From contig NZ_CP138995.1 of NCBI RefSeq assembly GCF_044596045.1, forward strand, positions 806,001 to 870,000: a stretch of DNA of 64,000 bases. Direction: 5' to 3'. The DNA comes from Flagellimonas sp947499585 (lineage in GTDB: Bacteria > Bacteroidota > Bacteroidia > Flavobacteriales > Flavobacteriaceae). A program made the translations under genes and the position numbers. Shown in pieces: positions 17,168-25,802 of this stretch (the first letter of the stretch is position 1; each line of letters starts with the position of its first letter). A model generated the notes under the pieces. That model worked only from the letters and a program-made list of their open reading frames with translations, did not search any database and was not told the origin of the DNA.

Positions 17168-17175
17168 CAAATATA
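17168..17175 (-). promoter_or_regulatory. Probable -7 element of pfkB
   Basis: TATATTTG on the minus strand is an exact TAnnTTTG match, about 17 bp before the ATG at 17151. The -33 region is only weakly conserved (TTATG about 20 bp upstream). Confidence 0.5.
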
Positions 17176-17248
17176 CACTTAGATATTCCATTTATCATAA
17201 CAGAGTGGACAATTAAGGAAAACTGGATTCAATTGTACAAAGCGTGGC

Positions 17249-17884
17249 TCACTTTCTTCCAAAATCTGCAGGAATTTCACCCCAGGCCTTGGTTTCCCAT
17301 TTAGCAATAGGCGTATTGTAAGAATTTTTCTTTAACCATTCCTCGGCCCGTTCAATAAGTTCAAAGACTACTTTGTTTTTAGCATTTTTCTTCAACTTGG
17401 TGCCACATTTTTTCTTCCTTACCCAACCCATTGCAATTCTAGAATCTGAATAAAGTATGCGGGTACTTTTGTTATTTTTTAGAAAGGCCAATCCGTGCAC
17501 GAGCGCTAAAAACTCACCTATATTGTTTGTTCCCTGTTCAAAAGGCCCCTGTTTAAAAAGCGTTCTTTTAGTTTTGGTATCTACACCTTGGTATTCCATC
17601 TTACCAGGATTACCACTAGAGGCAGCATCTACCGAAATGGAATTATAATTTGGCTCCCCAATTTTTAATAATTCTTCTGGGGTTAATTCCTTTTTGCTTT
17701 TTGACTTCCCTTTATATTCCAAATAATTGCTGTTAAAGGCTTTTTTTGCTTCTGCAAAATCTTGGAAAGATTTATACTGAGCTCCTTTGAACCCTTCAAT
17801 TTGAGCTTTGCAATCAGCCCAAGCTTCATAAATACCAGGTCGTTTGCCTTTCCAGACAACATAAAATTTTCTCTTATTGGCCAT
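17249..17884 (-). CDS. Ribonuclease H (type 1) with N-terminal viroplasmin-like hybrid-binding domain
   Basis: A 211-residue enzyme that cleaves RNA in RNA-DNA hybrids. Residues 1 to about 50 (KFYVVWKGKRPGIYEAWADCKAQI...) form the small hybrid-binding domain found at the N-terminus of eukaryotic RNase H1. The catalytic domain follows, with acidic residues in SVDAASSGNPG, NIGEFLAL, LYSDSRIA and PADFGRK. The first 11 bases overlap the end of purN, so translation is probably coupled. This arrangement with purN upstream is common in flavobacteria. Confidence 0.92.
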   Translation of the reverse strand: MANKRKFYVVWKGKRPGIYEAWADCKAQIEGFKGAQYKSFQDFAEAKKAFNSNYLEYKGKSKSKKELTPEELLKIGEPNYNSISVDAASSGNPGKMEYQGVDTKTKRTLFKQGPFEQGTNNIGEFLALVHGLAFLKNNKSTRILYSDSRIAMGWVRKKKCGTKLKKNAKNKVVFELIERAEEWLKKNSYNTPIAKWETKAWGEIPADFGRK

Positions 17885-18449
17885 CTTTCAATAGAAGTTT
17901 TTCTATCACCTTTGGAAAATGCTCATATTCCAGTTGATGCACTTTTTTAGCTATAGAATTGGCATCATCTGAAGGAGTAACCGTTGTTTTGGCCTGAAAT
18001 ATAATGGCTCCTTCATCATAATTTTCATTGACGTAGTGAATAGTGATACCCGTTTCTGACTCTGAATTGTCCTTAACAGCTTGATGTACTTTGCCGCCAT
18101 ACATGCCTTTTCCACCATATTTAGGTAACAATGCTGGATGAATATTAATGATGTTATTGGGGAAAACTTTTATTAAAGAAGCGGGTATTTTCCATAAAAA
18201 CCCGGCCAAGACAATTAAATCTGGATTTAGGGCTTTGAGTAATCTAATCACTGCATCAGAACCAGAGAAAGCTGTTTTGTTAAAGTAGAAAGCTGGTGTT
18301 TCAAGTCTTTCGCAACGTTCCAAAACCGCGGCGGTTTTCTTGTTGGTTAGCACTGCACAAACCTTTATAGAATCCGTTTTCTTGAAAAAAGAGATAATAT
18401 TTTCTGCATTTGAACCACTACCTGAGGCTAAGACTATAATTCGCTTCAT
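17874..18449 (-). CDS. purN: Phosphoribosylglycinamide formyltransferase
   Basis: A 191-residue GAR transformylase that moves a formyl group from 10-formyl-tetrahydrofolate to GAR, the third step of purine synthesis. The N-terminal ASGSGSNAENI loop binds GAR phosphate. The catalytic Asn-His pair is in NIHPALLPKYGG, and the aspartate is in VNENYDEGAII. The length is normal for the family. It overlaps the RNase H gene by 11 bp and is divergent from acpP across 162 bp. Confidence 0.95.
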   Translation of the reverse strand: MKRIIVLASGSGSNAENIISFFKKTDSIKVCAVLTNKKTAAVLERCERLETPAFYFNKTAFSGSDAVIRLLKALNPDLIVLAGFLWKIPASLIKVFPNNIINIHPALLPKYGGKGMYGGKVHQAVKDNSESETGITIHYVNENYDEGAIIFQAKTTVTPSDDANSIAKKVHQLEYEHFPKVIEKLLLKDGQ

Positions 18450-18571
18450 TTGGGGACTTCTACTATGATTATGGACCTTTATTTATAAGGCTAAAGTAAT
18501 ATTCTGGAACAGAAGATGTTTAATTTAAAGCACATTTTATCGACAAATGGTGTATTTAATCCAAAGTTTTA

Positions 18572-18579
18572 TATTTTTG
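18572..18579 (+). promoter_or_regulatory. Probable -7 element of acpP
   Basis: TATTTTTG is an exact TAnnTTTG match. The predicted start near 18586 leaves a leader of about 26 nt before the acpP ATG. No clear -33 TTTG is visible. Confidence 0.5.
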
Positions 18580-18611
18580 CCAACGATTAAATTTTTAAAA
18601 CCGATATAATT

Positions 18612-18845
18612 ATGTCAGACATTGCATCAAGAGTAAAGGCTATCATCGTTGATAAACTAGGTGTTGATGAGAATGAAGTAGTGCCAGAAGCCAGCTTCAC
18701 CAACGATTTAGGAGCGGATTCCTTGGACACTGTTGAACTTATCATGGAGTTTGAAAAAGAATTTGATATTCAAATTCCTGATGATCAAGCAGAAAACATT
18801 GCAACTGTTGGTCAAGCCGTCAGCTATATAGAAGAAGCGAAGTAA
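18612..18845 (+). CDS. acpP: Acyl carrier protein
   Basis: A 77-residue acidic helical protein that carries growing fatty acids on a phosphopantetheine arm attached to the serine of LGADSLDTVELIM. Length and sequence are typical for bacterial type II fatty acid synthesis. It is followed by fabF on the same strand, with a palindromic hairpin and T-run between them that should leave acpP more strongly expressed than fabF. Confidence 0.98.
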   Translation: MSDIASRVKAIIVDKLGVDENEVVPEASFTNDLGADSLDTVELIMEFEKEFDIQIPDDQAENIATVGQAVSYIEEAK

Positions 18846-18876
18846 TTTTATGATATCTTACTAAAGATTTTAAATT

Positions 18877-18911
18877 ATCCATGTGATGATCATCACATGG
18901 ATATTTTTTTT
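18877..18911 (+). terminator. Palindromic terminator/attenuator between acpP and fabF
   Basis: Positions 18877-18902 are a perfect 26-nt palindrome (ATCCATGTGATG and its complement) followed by ATTTTTTTT. It lies inside the acpP-fabF operon, 31 bp after the acpP stop. Confidence 0.8.
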
Positions 18912-18943
18912 AATTTAGGTTCTAAAGGTTAAAAAATAGTTCA

Positions 18944-20194
18944 ATGCAGTTAAAGCGAGTAGTAGTTACCGGAATGGGTGCGTTAACACCTATTGGGAAC
19001 AATTTAGAGGCATATTGGGAAGGACTAAAGAATGGTAAAAGTGGTTGTGCGCCCATAACGTATTTTGATACGGAAAAGTTCAAGACCAAATTTGCTTGTG
19101 AACTTAAGGACTATAACCCACAAGATTTTTTTGATAGAAAGGAAGCTAGAAAATTAGACAAGTTTGCTCAGTATGCTTTGGTTTCTTCAGATGAGGCTAT
19201 TGCAGATGCTAAATTAAATCTAGACGAGATAAATAAGTTGCGGGTAGGTGTTATTTGGGGAGCAGGAATTGGAGGTCTAGAAACCTTTCAGCAAGAAGTT
19301 TTAAACTTTGCCGAAGGAGATGGAACCCCAAGGTTTAATCCATTCTTTATTCCAAAAATGATCGCAGATATTGCACCAGCCAATATTTCCATAAAACATG
19401 GATTTATGGGACCAAACTACACTACGGTTTCTGCGTGTGCTTCTTCTGCCAATGCTATGTTCGATGCTTTAAACTCAATTCGTTTAGGGTATTGTGATGT
19501 AATTGTTACAGGAGGAAGTGAAGCAGCAGTTACTATAGCTGGAATGGGTGGTTTTAATGCCATGCATGCGTTATCTACCAGAAACGAAAGTCCGGAAACA
19601 GCTTCAAGACCGTTTGATGGAACCAGAGATGGTTTTGTTTTAGGGGAAGGAGCAGGTGCTTTAATTTTGGAAGAGTATGAGCATGCCAAGGCAAGAGGAG
19701 CAAAAATATACGCGGAAGTTTTAGGAGGGGGATTATCCAGTGATGCCCACCACATGACTGCTCCACATCCGGAAGGTATTGGTGTTGTTGAGGTAATGAA
19801 GAATTGTTTAGAGAATGCAGGACTGAAACCAGAAGATGTAGACCATATAAATACTCATGGAACTTCTACACCTTTAGGTGATGTGGCTGAACTTAAAGCT
19901 ATTTCTAAAGTTTTTGGAGATCATGCTAAGAATATAAATATCAATTCTACAAAATCAATGACCGGGCACTTATTGGGTGCAGCAGGTGCTATTGAGGCTA
20001 TCTCGGTCATATTGGCAATGGAACACGGTGTTGTACCTCCAACAATTAACCATACTACGGTAGATGAAAATATTGACTCTTCACTTAATTTGACCCTTAA
20101 TAAGGCACAGAAACGTGAAGTTAATGTAGCTATGAGCAATACTTTTGGTTTTGGTGGACATAATGCCTGCGTTTTGTTCAAGAAATTAGGGTAG
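18944..20194 (+). CDS. fabF: Beta-ketoacyl-ACP synthase II
   Basis: A 416-residue thiolase-fold condensing enzyme that elongates acyl-ACP with malonyl-ACP. The nucleophile is C165 in TVSACASSANAM. The two catalytic histidines are in HINTHGTSTPLGD and MTGHLLGAAGAIEA, the Cys-His-His set of FabF/FabB. Length and the preceding acpP favour FabF over FabB. rnc starts 11 bp after its stop. Confidence 0.97.
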   Translation: MQLKRVVVTGMGALTPIGNNLEAYWEGLKNGKSGCAPITYFDTEKFKTKFACELKDYNPQDFFDRKEARKLDKFAQYALVSSDEAIADAKLNLDEINKLRVGVIWGAGIGGLETFQQEVLNFAEGDGTPRFNPFFIPKMIADIAPANISIKHGFMGPNYTTVSACASSANAMFDALNSIRLGYCDVIVTGGSEAAVTIAGMGGFNAMHALSTRNESPETASRPFDGTRDGFVLGEGAGALILEEYEHAKARGAKIYAEVLGGGLSSDAHHMTAPHPEGIGVVEVMKNCLENAGLKPEDVDHINTHGTSTPLGDVAELKAISKVFGDHAKNININSTKSMTGHLLGAAGAIEAISVILAMEHGVVPPTINHTTVDENIDSSLNLTLNKAQKREVNVAMSNTFGFGGHNACVLFKKLG

Positions 20195-20205
20195 TTTTGT
20201 AAAAG

Positions 20206-20949
20206 ATGAGATTTACTTCTAAAATATTCAATTCCCCACCGAAAACGGATGGGGATTTTTTTTTGGGAGTTAAAAAAATTCTAGGTTTCAAACCCAAGGA
20301 CATAGAAATTTATAAAAAGGCTTTTCTGCACCGTTCTGTAAACAAAAGAGATGAAGAGGGGAACCCCATGAATTATGAACGCCTCGAATTTTTAGGGGAT
20401 GCCATGTTGGGAACAATCATATCAAAACACCTTTACAATGAAGTTCCAGAAGGGGATGAGGGGTATCTTACCAAGATGCGTTCCAAGGTTGTAAGTAGAA
20501 AACACCTAAATGAATTGGGTAAAGACCTAGATCTTTTACGCTTTGTTGAGAGTAGAATCCCCAAATCACATTTTGGAGAAAACATACATGGAAATGTTTT
20601 TGAAGCTTTAGTAGGGGCAATTTATTTAGACAAGGGTTATACATATTGCGAGAAGTTTATCAAGGAACGAGTCATAGAACCTTATGTTGATATTGAACAG
20701 TTGGAAGGCAGGGTCATCAGCTATAAAAGTTTGGTCATAGAATGGTGTCAAAAACAAAAAAAGTCCTTTAATTATGACGTTTATGAAGACACCGGCAATG
20801 ATGAATTAAAGCATTTTGCTGTTAAACTTACCATAGGAGAAAAAATACTGGCAAAGGCCAGGGCAACTTCCAAAAAGAAAGCAGAAGAAAAAGCATCAAG
20901 GAGGGCATATTTTGCATTGCAGAGCAGAATTGAAAATGAGCAACTTTAA
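20206..20949 (+). CDS. rnc: Ribonuclease III
   Basis: A 247-residue double-strand RNA endonuclease for rRNA and mRNA processing. The nuclease signature is NYERLEFLGDAML. The second acidic patch is in NVFEALVGAIYLDKG. A C-terminal double-strand RNA-binding domain (SYKSLVIEWCQKQKK to KASRRAYFALQ) completes it. It is co-transcribed with fabF, an arrangement common in this phylum. Confidence 0.97.
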   Translation: MRFTSKIFNSPPKTDGDFFLGVKKILGFKPKDIEIYKKAFLHRSVNKRDEEGNPMNYERLEFLGDAMLGTIISKHLYNEVPEGDEGYLTKMRSKVVSRKHLNELGKDLDLLRFVESRIPKSHFGENIHGNVFEALVGAIYLDKGYTYCEKFIKERVIEPYVDIEQLEGRVISYKSLVIEWCQKQKKSFNYDVYEDTGNDELKHFAVKLTIGEKILAKARATSKKKAEEKASRRAYFALQSRIENEQL

Positions 20950-21049
20950 ATAAAGGTAAACTCTAACGTTTTCGTAGGGTTTCAGAAGTGCATTGTCCTA
21001 TTTCAACTAGGCTGGCAAATGTATTAAGAGTATATTTACAGTTCGTGTT

Positions 21050-21520
21050 ATGGCTATGTCAACGACGCATAAAATATCAGCAGACTTTTATGATGATAAC
21101 TTTCAGCTCATCGCCATACATAGTGGCCTGGAGGATTATGCTATGACCTATGCTATAAACTCCAACTGTCAACTGCATTTAAAAAGAATGGAAAATGATT
21201 TGCAATTTGACAAAAACCTTTCGTTTTCTGTGTTTGAATGGGATGATGAAATGAATGATATGTGTTGGACACTAATTTCCAATAAATGTATGGTTGAAGA
21301 GGTTGTCCCATCAGATGGCTTTTTTGAAAGCAATACTTCCTTTAGGACAAATCATTTGATAAAAGAACGAAAGGAAGTTGATTATTTTTTAAAAATTGAT
21401 GCTGGAGACGAATTAAAACTTGAAGAACAAGTTAGATTCATTAACAAAATACCTAAAGTTGTAACGGCCTATCCGTTAGAAACACAGACCTTAAAATCAA
21501 AAAGAAACCTAATCTTTTAG
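21050..21520 (+). CDS. IPExxxVDY family protein
   Basis: A 156-residue protein of unknown function. The family is named for a motif that appears here as LIKERKEVDYFLKI (residues about 113-126). It is mostly charged with no signal peptide or membrane segment. Its place between rnc and pyk is the usual one in flavobacteria and supports the assignment. pyk starts 2 bp after its stop, so it is translated with pyruvate kinase. A second in-frame ATG two codons later is equally possible as the start. Confidence 0.8.
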   Translation: MAMSTTHKISADFYDDNFQLIAIHSGLEDYAMTYAINSNCQLHLKRMENDLQFDKNLSFSVFEWDDEMNDMCWTLISNKCMVEEVVPSDGFFESNTSFRTNHLIKERKEVDYFLKIDAGDELKLEEQVRFINKIPKVVTAYPLETQTLKSKRNLIF

Positions 21521-21522
21521 CA

Positions 21523-22965
21523 ATGCCAACTAGAAAGAAGACAAAAATTGTAGCGACCCTAGGTCCTGCCACAAGTAAGAAGGAAGTCCTTAAAAATATG
21601 ATGGAAGCGGGAGTGGATGTTTTTAGGATAAATTTTTCGCACGCTTCCCATGACGATGTTGCGGAACGCATTCAAATGATACGGGATTTAAATGGGGAAT
21701 TGGGGATTAATACTTCAATACTTGCAGATTTACAAGGACCAAAGCTTAGAGTAGGGGTTATGGGAGGTGAAGCTGTTGTTGCTCCTGGAGATGAGATTAC
21801 TTTTGCTACTGGGGAGCCTTTTGAAGGAACGGCAAAGAGGGTTTATATGAACTACCAAACCTTTCCTCAAGATGTAAAACCTGGTGAACTAATTTTATTG
21901 GATGATGGAAAATTAATTTTTGAAGTTAAATCCACGAACGGGAAAGATGAAGTTAAAACAACCGTTATACAGGGTGGTCCGTTAAAATCAAAAAAGGGGG
22001 TGAACTTACCCAATACAGATATTTCATTACCTGCTTTAACGGAAAAAGATATCAAGGATGCCATATTTGCCATTTCGCAAGAAGTGGATTGGATGGCACT
22101 TTCTTTTGTACGCCATAGTCAAGACCTTATTGGTTTACAGGATTTAATTAACAAACACTCCGAGCATAAAATTCCAATCATCGCCAAAATTGAAAAACCA
22201 GAAGCAGTTGAGAATATTGATAAAATTGTTGCGTATTGCGATGGTTTAATGGTTGCTAGAGGTGATTTAGGTGTGGAAGTTCCAGCACATGAAGTTCCTC
22301 TTATTCAGAAGAAATTGGTATTGCGGGCAAAGAAAGCTAGAATTCCCGTAATTATTGCCACGCAGATGATGGAGACTATGATTACAAGCCTTACTCCTAC
22401 ACGTGCAGAGGTCAATGATGTTGCAAACTCGGTAATGGATGGAGCTGATGCTGTAATGCTTTCCGGTGAAACTTCTGTGGGGAATTACCCGGTTCAAGTA
22501 ATTGAAAAAATGTCAAGCATTTTAAATAGTGTTGAAGGCTCTAGTTTAATTAACGTTCCGCAAACACCACCTCATATCCGTACCAAAAGATATATTACCA
22601 AATCGGTTTGTTACCACGCGGCCACAATGGCAAACGAAATCCAGGCAAAGGCTATTTCTACACTTACAAATAGCGGATATACAGCTTTTCAAATATCGGC
22701 ATGGAGACCAAGTGCCCACATTCTCGTTTTTACCTCTAACAAAAGGATTTTGACGCAATTAAATTTGTTATGGGGAGTAAAGGCCTTTTATTATGATAAA
22801 TATGTTTCTACAGATGAAACCATAGAAGATGTAAACCAAATAGCCTGCAAGAAGGGGTTTTTGGATGTAGGAGATATGCTTATAAGTTTAGCGGCAATGC
22901 CAATAAAAGAAAAAGGAATGGTGAATACTTTGCGTATTACCGAAATAGAAACTTGTTCTTTTTAG
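21523..22965 (+). CDS. pyk: Pyruvate kinase
   Basis: A 480-residue glycolytic enzyme that makes pyruvate and ATP from phosphoenolpyruvate and ADP. Markers are TKIVATLGPATS at the N-terminus, RINFSHAS, the active-site lysine motif in IPIIAKIEKPEAVENID, and the metal- and substrate-binding stretch MVARGDLGVE. ATQMMETMI and the C-terminal domain follow. The length is normal. It is the last gene of the run beginning at acpP, and converges on the PAS gene 19 bp away with no clear terminator between. Confidence 0.97.
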   Translation: MPTRKKTKIVATLGPATSKKEVLKNMMEAGVDVFRINFSHASHDDVAERIQMIRDLNGELGINTSILADLQGPKLRVGVMGGEAVVAPGDEITFATGEPFEGTAKRVYMNYQTFPQDVKPGELILLDDGKLIFEVKSTNGKDEVKTTVIQGGPLKSKKGVNLPNTDISLPALTEKDIKDAIFAISQEVDWMALSFVRHSQDLIGLQDLINKHSEHKIPIIAKIEKPEAVENIDKIVAYCDGLMVARGDLGVEVPAHEVPLIQKKLVLRAKKARIPVIIATQMMETMITSLTPTRAEVNDVANSVMDGADAVMLSGETSVGNYPVQVIEKMSSILNSVEGSSLINVPQTPPHIRTKRYITKSVCYHAATMANEIQAKAISTLTNSGYTAFQISAWRPSAHILVFTSNKRILTQLNLLWGVKAFYYDKYVSTDETIEDVNQIACKKGFLDVGDMLISLAAMPIKEKGMVNTLRITEIETCSF

Positions 22966-22984
22966 AAAAACAGGTTAAGAAGAT

Positions 22985-23506
22985 TTAGGCAACTTCCTTT
23001 TCAAAGGCGATAAAGTTTACCACTTTACCGGCTTTATCAAAAACAGGAGAACCCTGTATCCAACATTTATATGGAGAGCCATTTTTTCGATAGTTGAGCA
23101 AAACAACTTCAAAGGGGTCATTATTTTTTATAGCGTTTGAAACTTGTTTTGTGGTTTCAACACAAGTTTCTTTACCCTGAAACATTTTTGGTTTTTTCCC
23201 TATAACTTCATCAGATTCATAACCGTTCATCTGAAACATATTTTGGGAAGCATAAACGATGTTAAGATTGGCATCGGTTACAACGACAACATGTTCCTTG
23301 TCCATGATTTCATTACGGAAGGGCATCTCATTTTCCCATTTTTCTTTTTGGGCCAAATCACTTAAGTTTTTGACGTCTTGAAGATTTTTGCAGACTTTGC
23401 CAAAGTGTTGCGCATAAATATCCAATGAGCTTAATGGATAGCTATTTATTTCTTTGTTGCGATAAAAGTTGTTTATCGCTTCATCATAGAATTTTGTCTT
23501 TTCCAT
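22985..23506 (-). CDS. PAS-domain protein, LOV-like but without the photoactive cysteine
   Basis: A 173-residue soluble protein. Residues 1 to about 70 are helical with no known domain. The rest is one PAS domain closest in pattern to LOV sensors, with VVTDANLNIVYASQNMFQMNGYESDEVIGK, then KPKMFQGKET and LLNYRKNGSPYKCWIQGSPVFDKAGKV in separate stretches. LOV domains carry GRNCRFLQG, whose cysteine bonds to flavin in light. The aligned stretch here is GKKPKMFQG, with proline in place of cysteine. There is no output domain, so it probably acts through protein contacts. The start is the ATG at 23506; a TTG two codons earlier is unlikely. Confidence 0.75.
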   Translation of the reverse strand: MEKTKFYDEAINNFYRNKEINSYPLSSLDIYAQHFGKVCKNLQDVKNLSDLAQKEKWENEMPFRNEIMDKEHVVVVTDANLNIVYASQNMFQMNGYESDEVIGKKPKMFQGKETCVETTKQVSNAIKNNDPFEVVLLNYRKNGSPYKCWIQGSPVFDKAGKVVNFIAFEKEVA

Positions 23507-23679
23507 GCCCAATACTATAAAAAGTTTTAACAGTAGTAAAATCTAGGCAATACATTAACAGTATTGTTTAAGAAATCCTTTAAAAGGGGTTTTAAAATGG
23601 ATGTAAGTATCAACAAGATAGCGTGACTAACAACTGGAAAAACCTGATTCTGCAACAATAAATTAGAAGGCAAAGTTTA

Positions 23680-24528
23680 ATGAGACATGAATTTAAAGAC
23701 CCTAAATTGGGTGCTATTTTAGGGCTAACGGATGACATTAAAAGAGATAATGATCGTTTCTCTATAACTTCCAATACGATCAAATTTTTATGGAACAGAA
23801 ATGATGAACCCATAAAATTTGTTGTAGATGATATGGTTTTAGAACTTATGCCCAATCAAATTGTAACGGTCACCTACTTGCAAAATGTTTCCTTTACTAA
23901 AACCGACTTGCCACTTTCGGCTATCCTTTTTAATAGGGAGTTTTATTGTATTTCTGATCATGACAGTGAAGTCTCTTGTAATGGCATTCTCTTTTTTGGA
24001 ACACAAGATTTACCGATAATTTCTATTCCAGAAGACCAACTACGAAAATTTAATATATGGTTTGAGGTTTTTTTGGAAGAATTCTCCACACCAGATAACA
24101 TTCAAGGTGATATGCTTCAAATGCTTCTGAAAAGATTGATAATCATGAGTACCCGTTTAGCCAAGGAACAGCATATTGTTAAAGCACTTAATAACGAACA
24201 AGTAGATACCATTAGAAAGTTCAATTATCTAGTAGATATTCATTACAAAACCAAACGGAAAGTAAGTGATTATGCAGAAATGCTATTTAAATCACCTAAA
24301 ACCCTATCTAATCTCTTTTCAATCTATAATCAAAGATCTCCACAACAAATTATTCTGGAACGTTTGACCTTGGAAGCAAAAAGACTTATTCATTTTACAG
24401 ATAAGCAAAATCAGGAAATCGCTTTTGATCTAGGATTTAATGATCCAGCACATTTTAGTCGTTTTTTTAAAAAAATGACCCAAAAAACACCTTCGGAATA
24501 CCGAGAAAACCTACTTATTTCTGCTTAA
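23680..24528 (+). CDS. AraC-family transcriptional regulator
   Basis: A 282-residue regulator. The N-terminal half is a cupin-like sensor fold without obvious metal ligands. The C-terminal 95 residues form two helix-turn-helix units, with VSDYAEMLFKSPKTLSNLF as the first and IAFDLGFNDPAHFSRFFKK as the second, ending in the usual TPSEYRE. It lies upstream of the small ORF / AhpD-like / cupredoxin-like genes on the same strand and is the probable regulator of that set. The inducer is unknown. Confidence 0.9.
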   Translation: MRHEFKDPKLGAILGLTDDIKRDNDRFSITSNTIKFLWNRNDEPIKFVVDDMVLELMPNQIVTVTYLQNVSFTKTDLPLSAILFNREFYCISDHDSEVSCNGILFFGTQDLPIISIPEDQLRKFNIWFEVFLEEFSTPDNIQGDMLQMLLKRLIIMSTRLAKEQHIVKALNNEQVDTIRKFNYLVDIHYKTKRKVSDYAEMLFKSPKTLSNLFSIYNQRSPQQIILERLTLEAKRLIHFTDKQNQEIAFDLGFNDPAHFSRFFKKMTQKTPSEYRENLLISA

Positions 24529-24619
24529 GGGAAACTTAGGCAAGCGGTCGGGAAATTACTACTAACAACACCCTGTCTTTTCGCTACATCTTTGCATTGT
24601 AATTAAAAGTAAAGTAAAG

Positions 24620-24778
24620 ATGAACGCAATAGAAAAATCAGTTTTCAATCTCATAGAGATATTTAGAACTTCTAAGAAAGCAGAAGTACAGACCCTTATA
24701 CCAGACACACATTGTGAGCAGAAGCATCACCATGATTTTTATTGTGATGCAGAAAAACCATTTGTAAAGAATTTTTAA
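24620..24778 (+). CDS. Small ORF of 52 residues, Cys/His-rich
   Basis: The frame runs from ATG to TAA and encodes MNAIEKSVFNLIEIFRTSKK, then AEVQTLIPDTHCEQKHHHDF, then YCDAEKPFVKNF. The C-terminal half holds C-x3-HHH-x3-C, which resembles a small metal site. It lies between the AraC gene and the AhpD-like gene with 31 bp to the latter. A -7-like CATCTTTG lies at 24587-24594, so it would be the first gene of that operon. I do not recognise a family. Reality is inferred from position, operon spacing and plausible composition. Confidence 0.55.
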   Translation: MNAIEKSVFNLIEIFRTSKKAEVQTLIPDTHCEQKHHHDFYCDAEKPFVKNF

Positions 24779-24809
24779 CCCATATAATAATTAAATAAAA
24801 GATAGAATT

Positions 24810-25358
24810 ATGAGCACATTTAACGTACCTAAAAGAGAAGAAGTAAGTAGTAACAATCAAGCAATTTTTGACAACCTGGAAAAAGCAGTTGGCTTTGTTC
24901 CAAACCTTTTTGCCACCTATGCATACTCAGAGAATGCATTGGGTAATTATTTAAACCTTTCCAACGCTAAAACATCTTTGAAAGCGAAAGAAAAAGAGGT
25001 TGTAAACTTGGCCGTAAGCGAAGTGAACAGTTGTATTTATTGTTTGTCCGCACATACTGCAATAAGTAAAATGAACGGTTTCACAGATGACCAAATATTG
25101 GAATTAAGATCAGGGAATGCATCTTTTGACAATAGATTGGATGCATTGGCAAAATTGGCCAAGAACATCACAGAAAATAGAGGAACTACAGATGCAACCG
25201 TTTTAGACAATTTCTTTACTGCAGGTTGGACCAAAGAAAACCTTATTGATACAATTGTATTGGTAGGAGACAAAACGATTTCAAATTATATCAATAACAC
25301 AACAGAAGTACCAGTTGATTTTCCAGTAGCTAAGCCTTTGGAAACAGTTGAAGCATAA
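24810..25358 (+). CDS. Carboxymuconolactone decarboxylase / AhpD-like protein
   Basis: A 182-residue all-helical protein of the alkylhydroperoxidase D type. The active-site signature is E71-V-N-S-C75-I-Y-C78-L-S-A-H82, matching the E-x3-C-x2-C-x3-H redox motif of AhpD. Such proteins use the cysteine pair in peroxide or disulfide chemistry. The exact reductant and substrate are unknown, and a decarboxylase activity is unlikely with CxxC present. It is in an operon with a small Cys/His ORF upstream and a cupredoxin-like protein downstream, behind an AraC regulator. Confidence 0.9.
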   Translation: MSTFNVPKREEVSSNNQAIFDNLEKAVGFVPNLFATYAYSENALGNYLNLSNAKTSLKAKEKEVVNLAVSEVNSCIYCLSAHTAISKMNGFTDDQILELRSGNASFDNRLDALAKLAKNITENRGTTDATVLDNFFTAGWTKENLIDTIVLVGDKTISNYINNTTEVPVDFPVAKPLETVEA

Positions 25359-25390
25359 TAAATAAACCATAATAAATTAAATATCATAAA

Positions 25391-25783
25391 ATGAGAAAAG
25401 TAATTGCAATTTTAGTATTTGCTGTTGGAACAGTATTTTCTGTAAACGCACAGGATAAAATGATGAAGGATGCACCGGTCAGAACACTGTCTTTGGAGCA
25501 AACTTCTGGAGAGTTTACACAAAAACAAATTACCGTTTCTGAAGGAACATATGTTTTTGACATTACGAACAATGGAGTAGGACATGAAGTAGGTTTTGTG
25601 TTGGTTAAAAAAGGGAAAGACGTTAGTAAGCCTGAAAACCATATCCAGACTGCTTATGTTACTCAAGCGGTAAAAACAGGAACTTCACAAACGTCAAAGC
25701 CAACTAAATTGGAAAAAGGAGAATACGTGTATTTCTGTCCTTTAAACCCTACATCAACGGATAATACCTTGATTGTAAAATAG
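25391..25783 (+). CDS. Secreted cupredoxin-like protein with an incomplete copper site
   Basis: A 130-residue protein with a clear signal peptide (MRKVIAILVFAVGTVFSVNA, cleaved before QDK). The mature part is a beta-sandwich of the cupredoxin type. H65 (GVGHEVGF) and C116 (YFCPLNPTS) sit at the first two ligand positions of a type 1 copper site. The usual second histidine and methionine after the cysteine are missing, since the chain continues PLNPTSTDNTLIVK and ends. It may bind copper differently or not at all. It is co-transcribed with the AhpD-like gene. Confidence 0.8.
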   Translation: MRKVIAILVFAVGTVFSVNAQDKMMKDAPVRTLSLEQTSGEFTQKQITVSEGTYVFDITNNGVGHEVGFVLVKKGKDVSKPENHIQTAYVTQAVKTGTSQTSKPTKLEKGEYVYFCPLNPTSTDNTLIVK

Positions 25784-25802
25784 TAACAAGTGTTATATAA
25801 AT

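Noticed and set aside
17152..17178. Upstream GTG start that lengthens the PfkB kinase
   Set aside because: It overlaps the predicted -7 box, and the ATG at 17151 begins the family's usual N-terminus.
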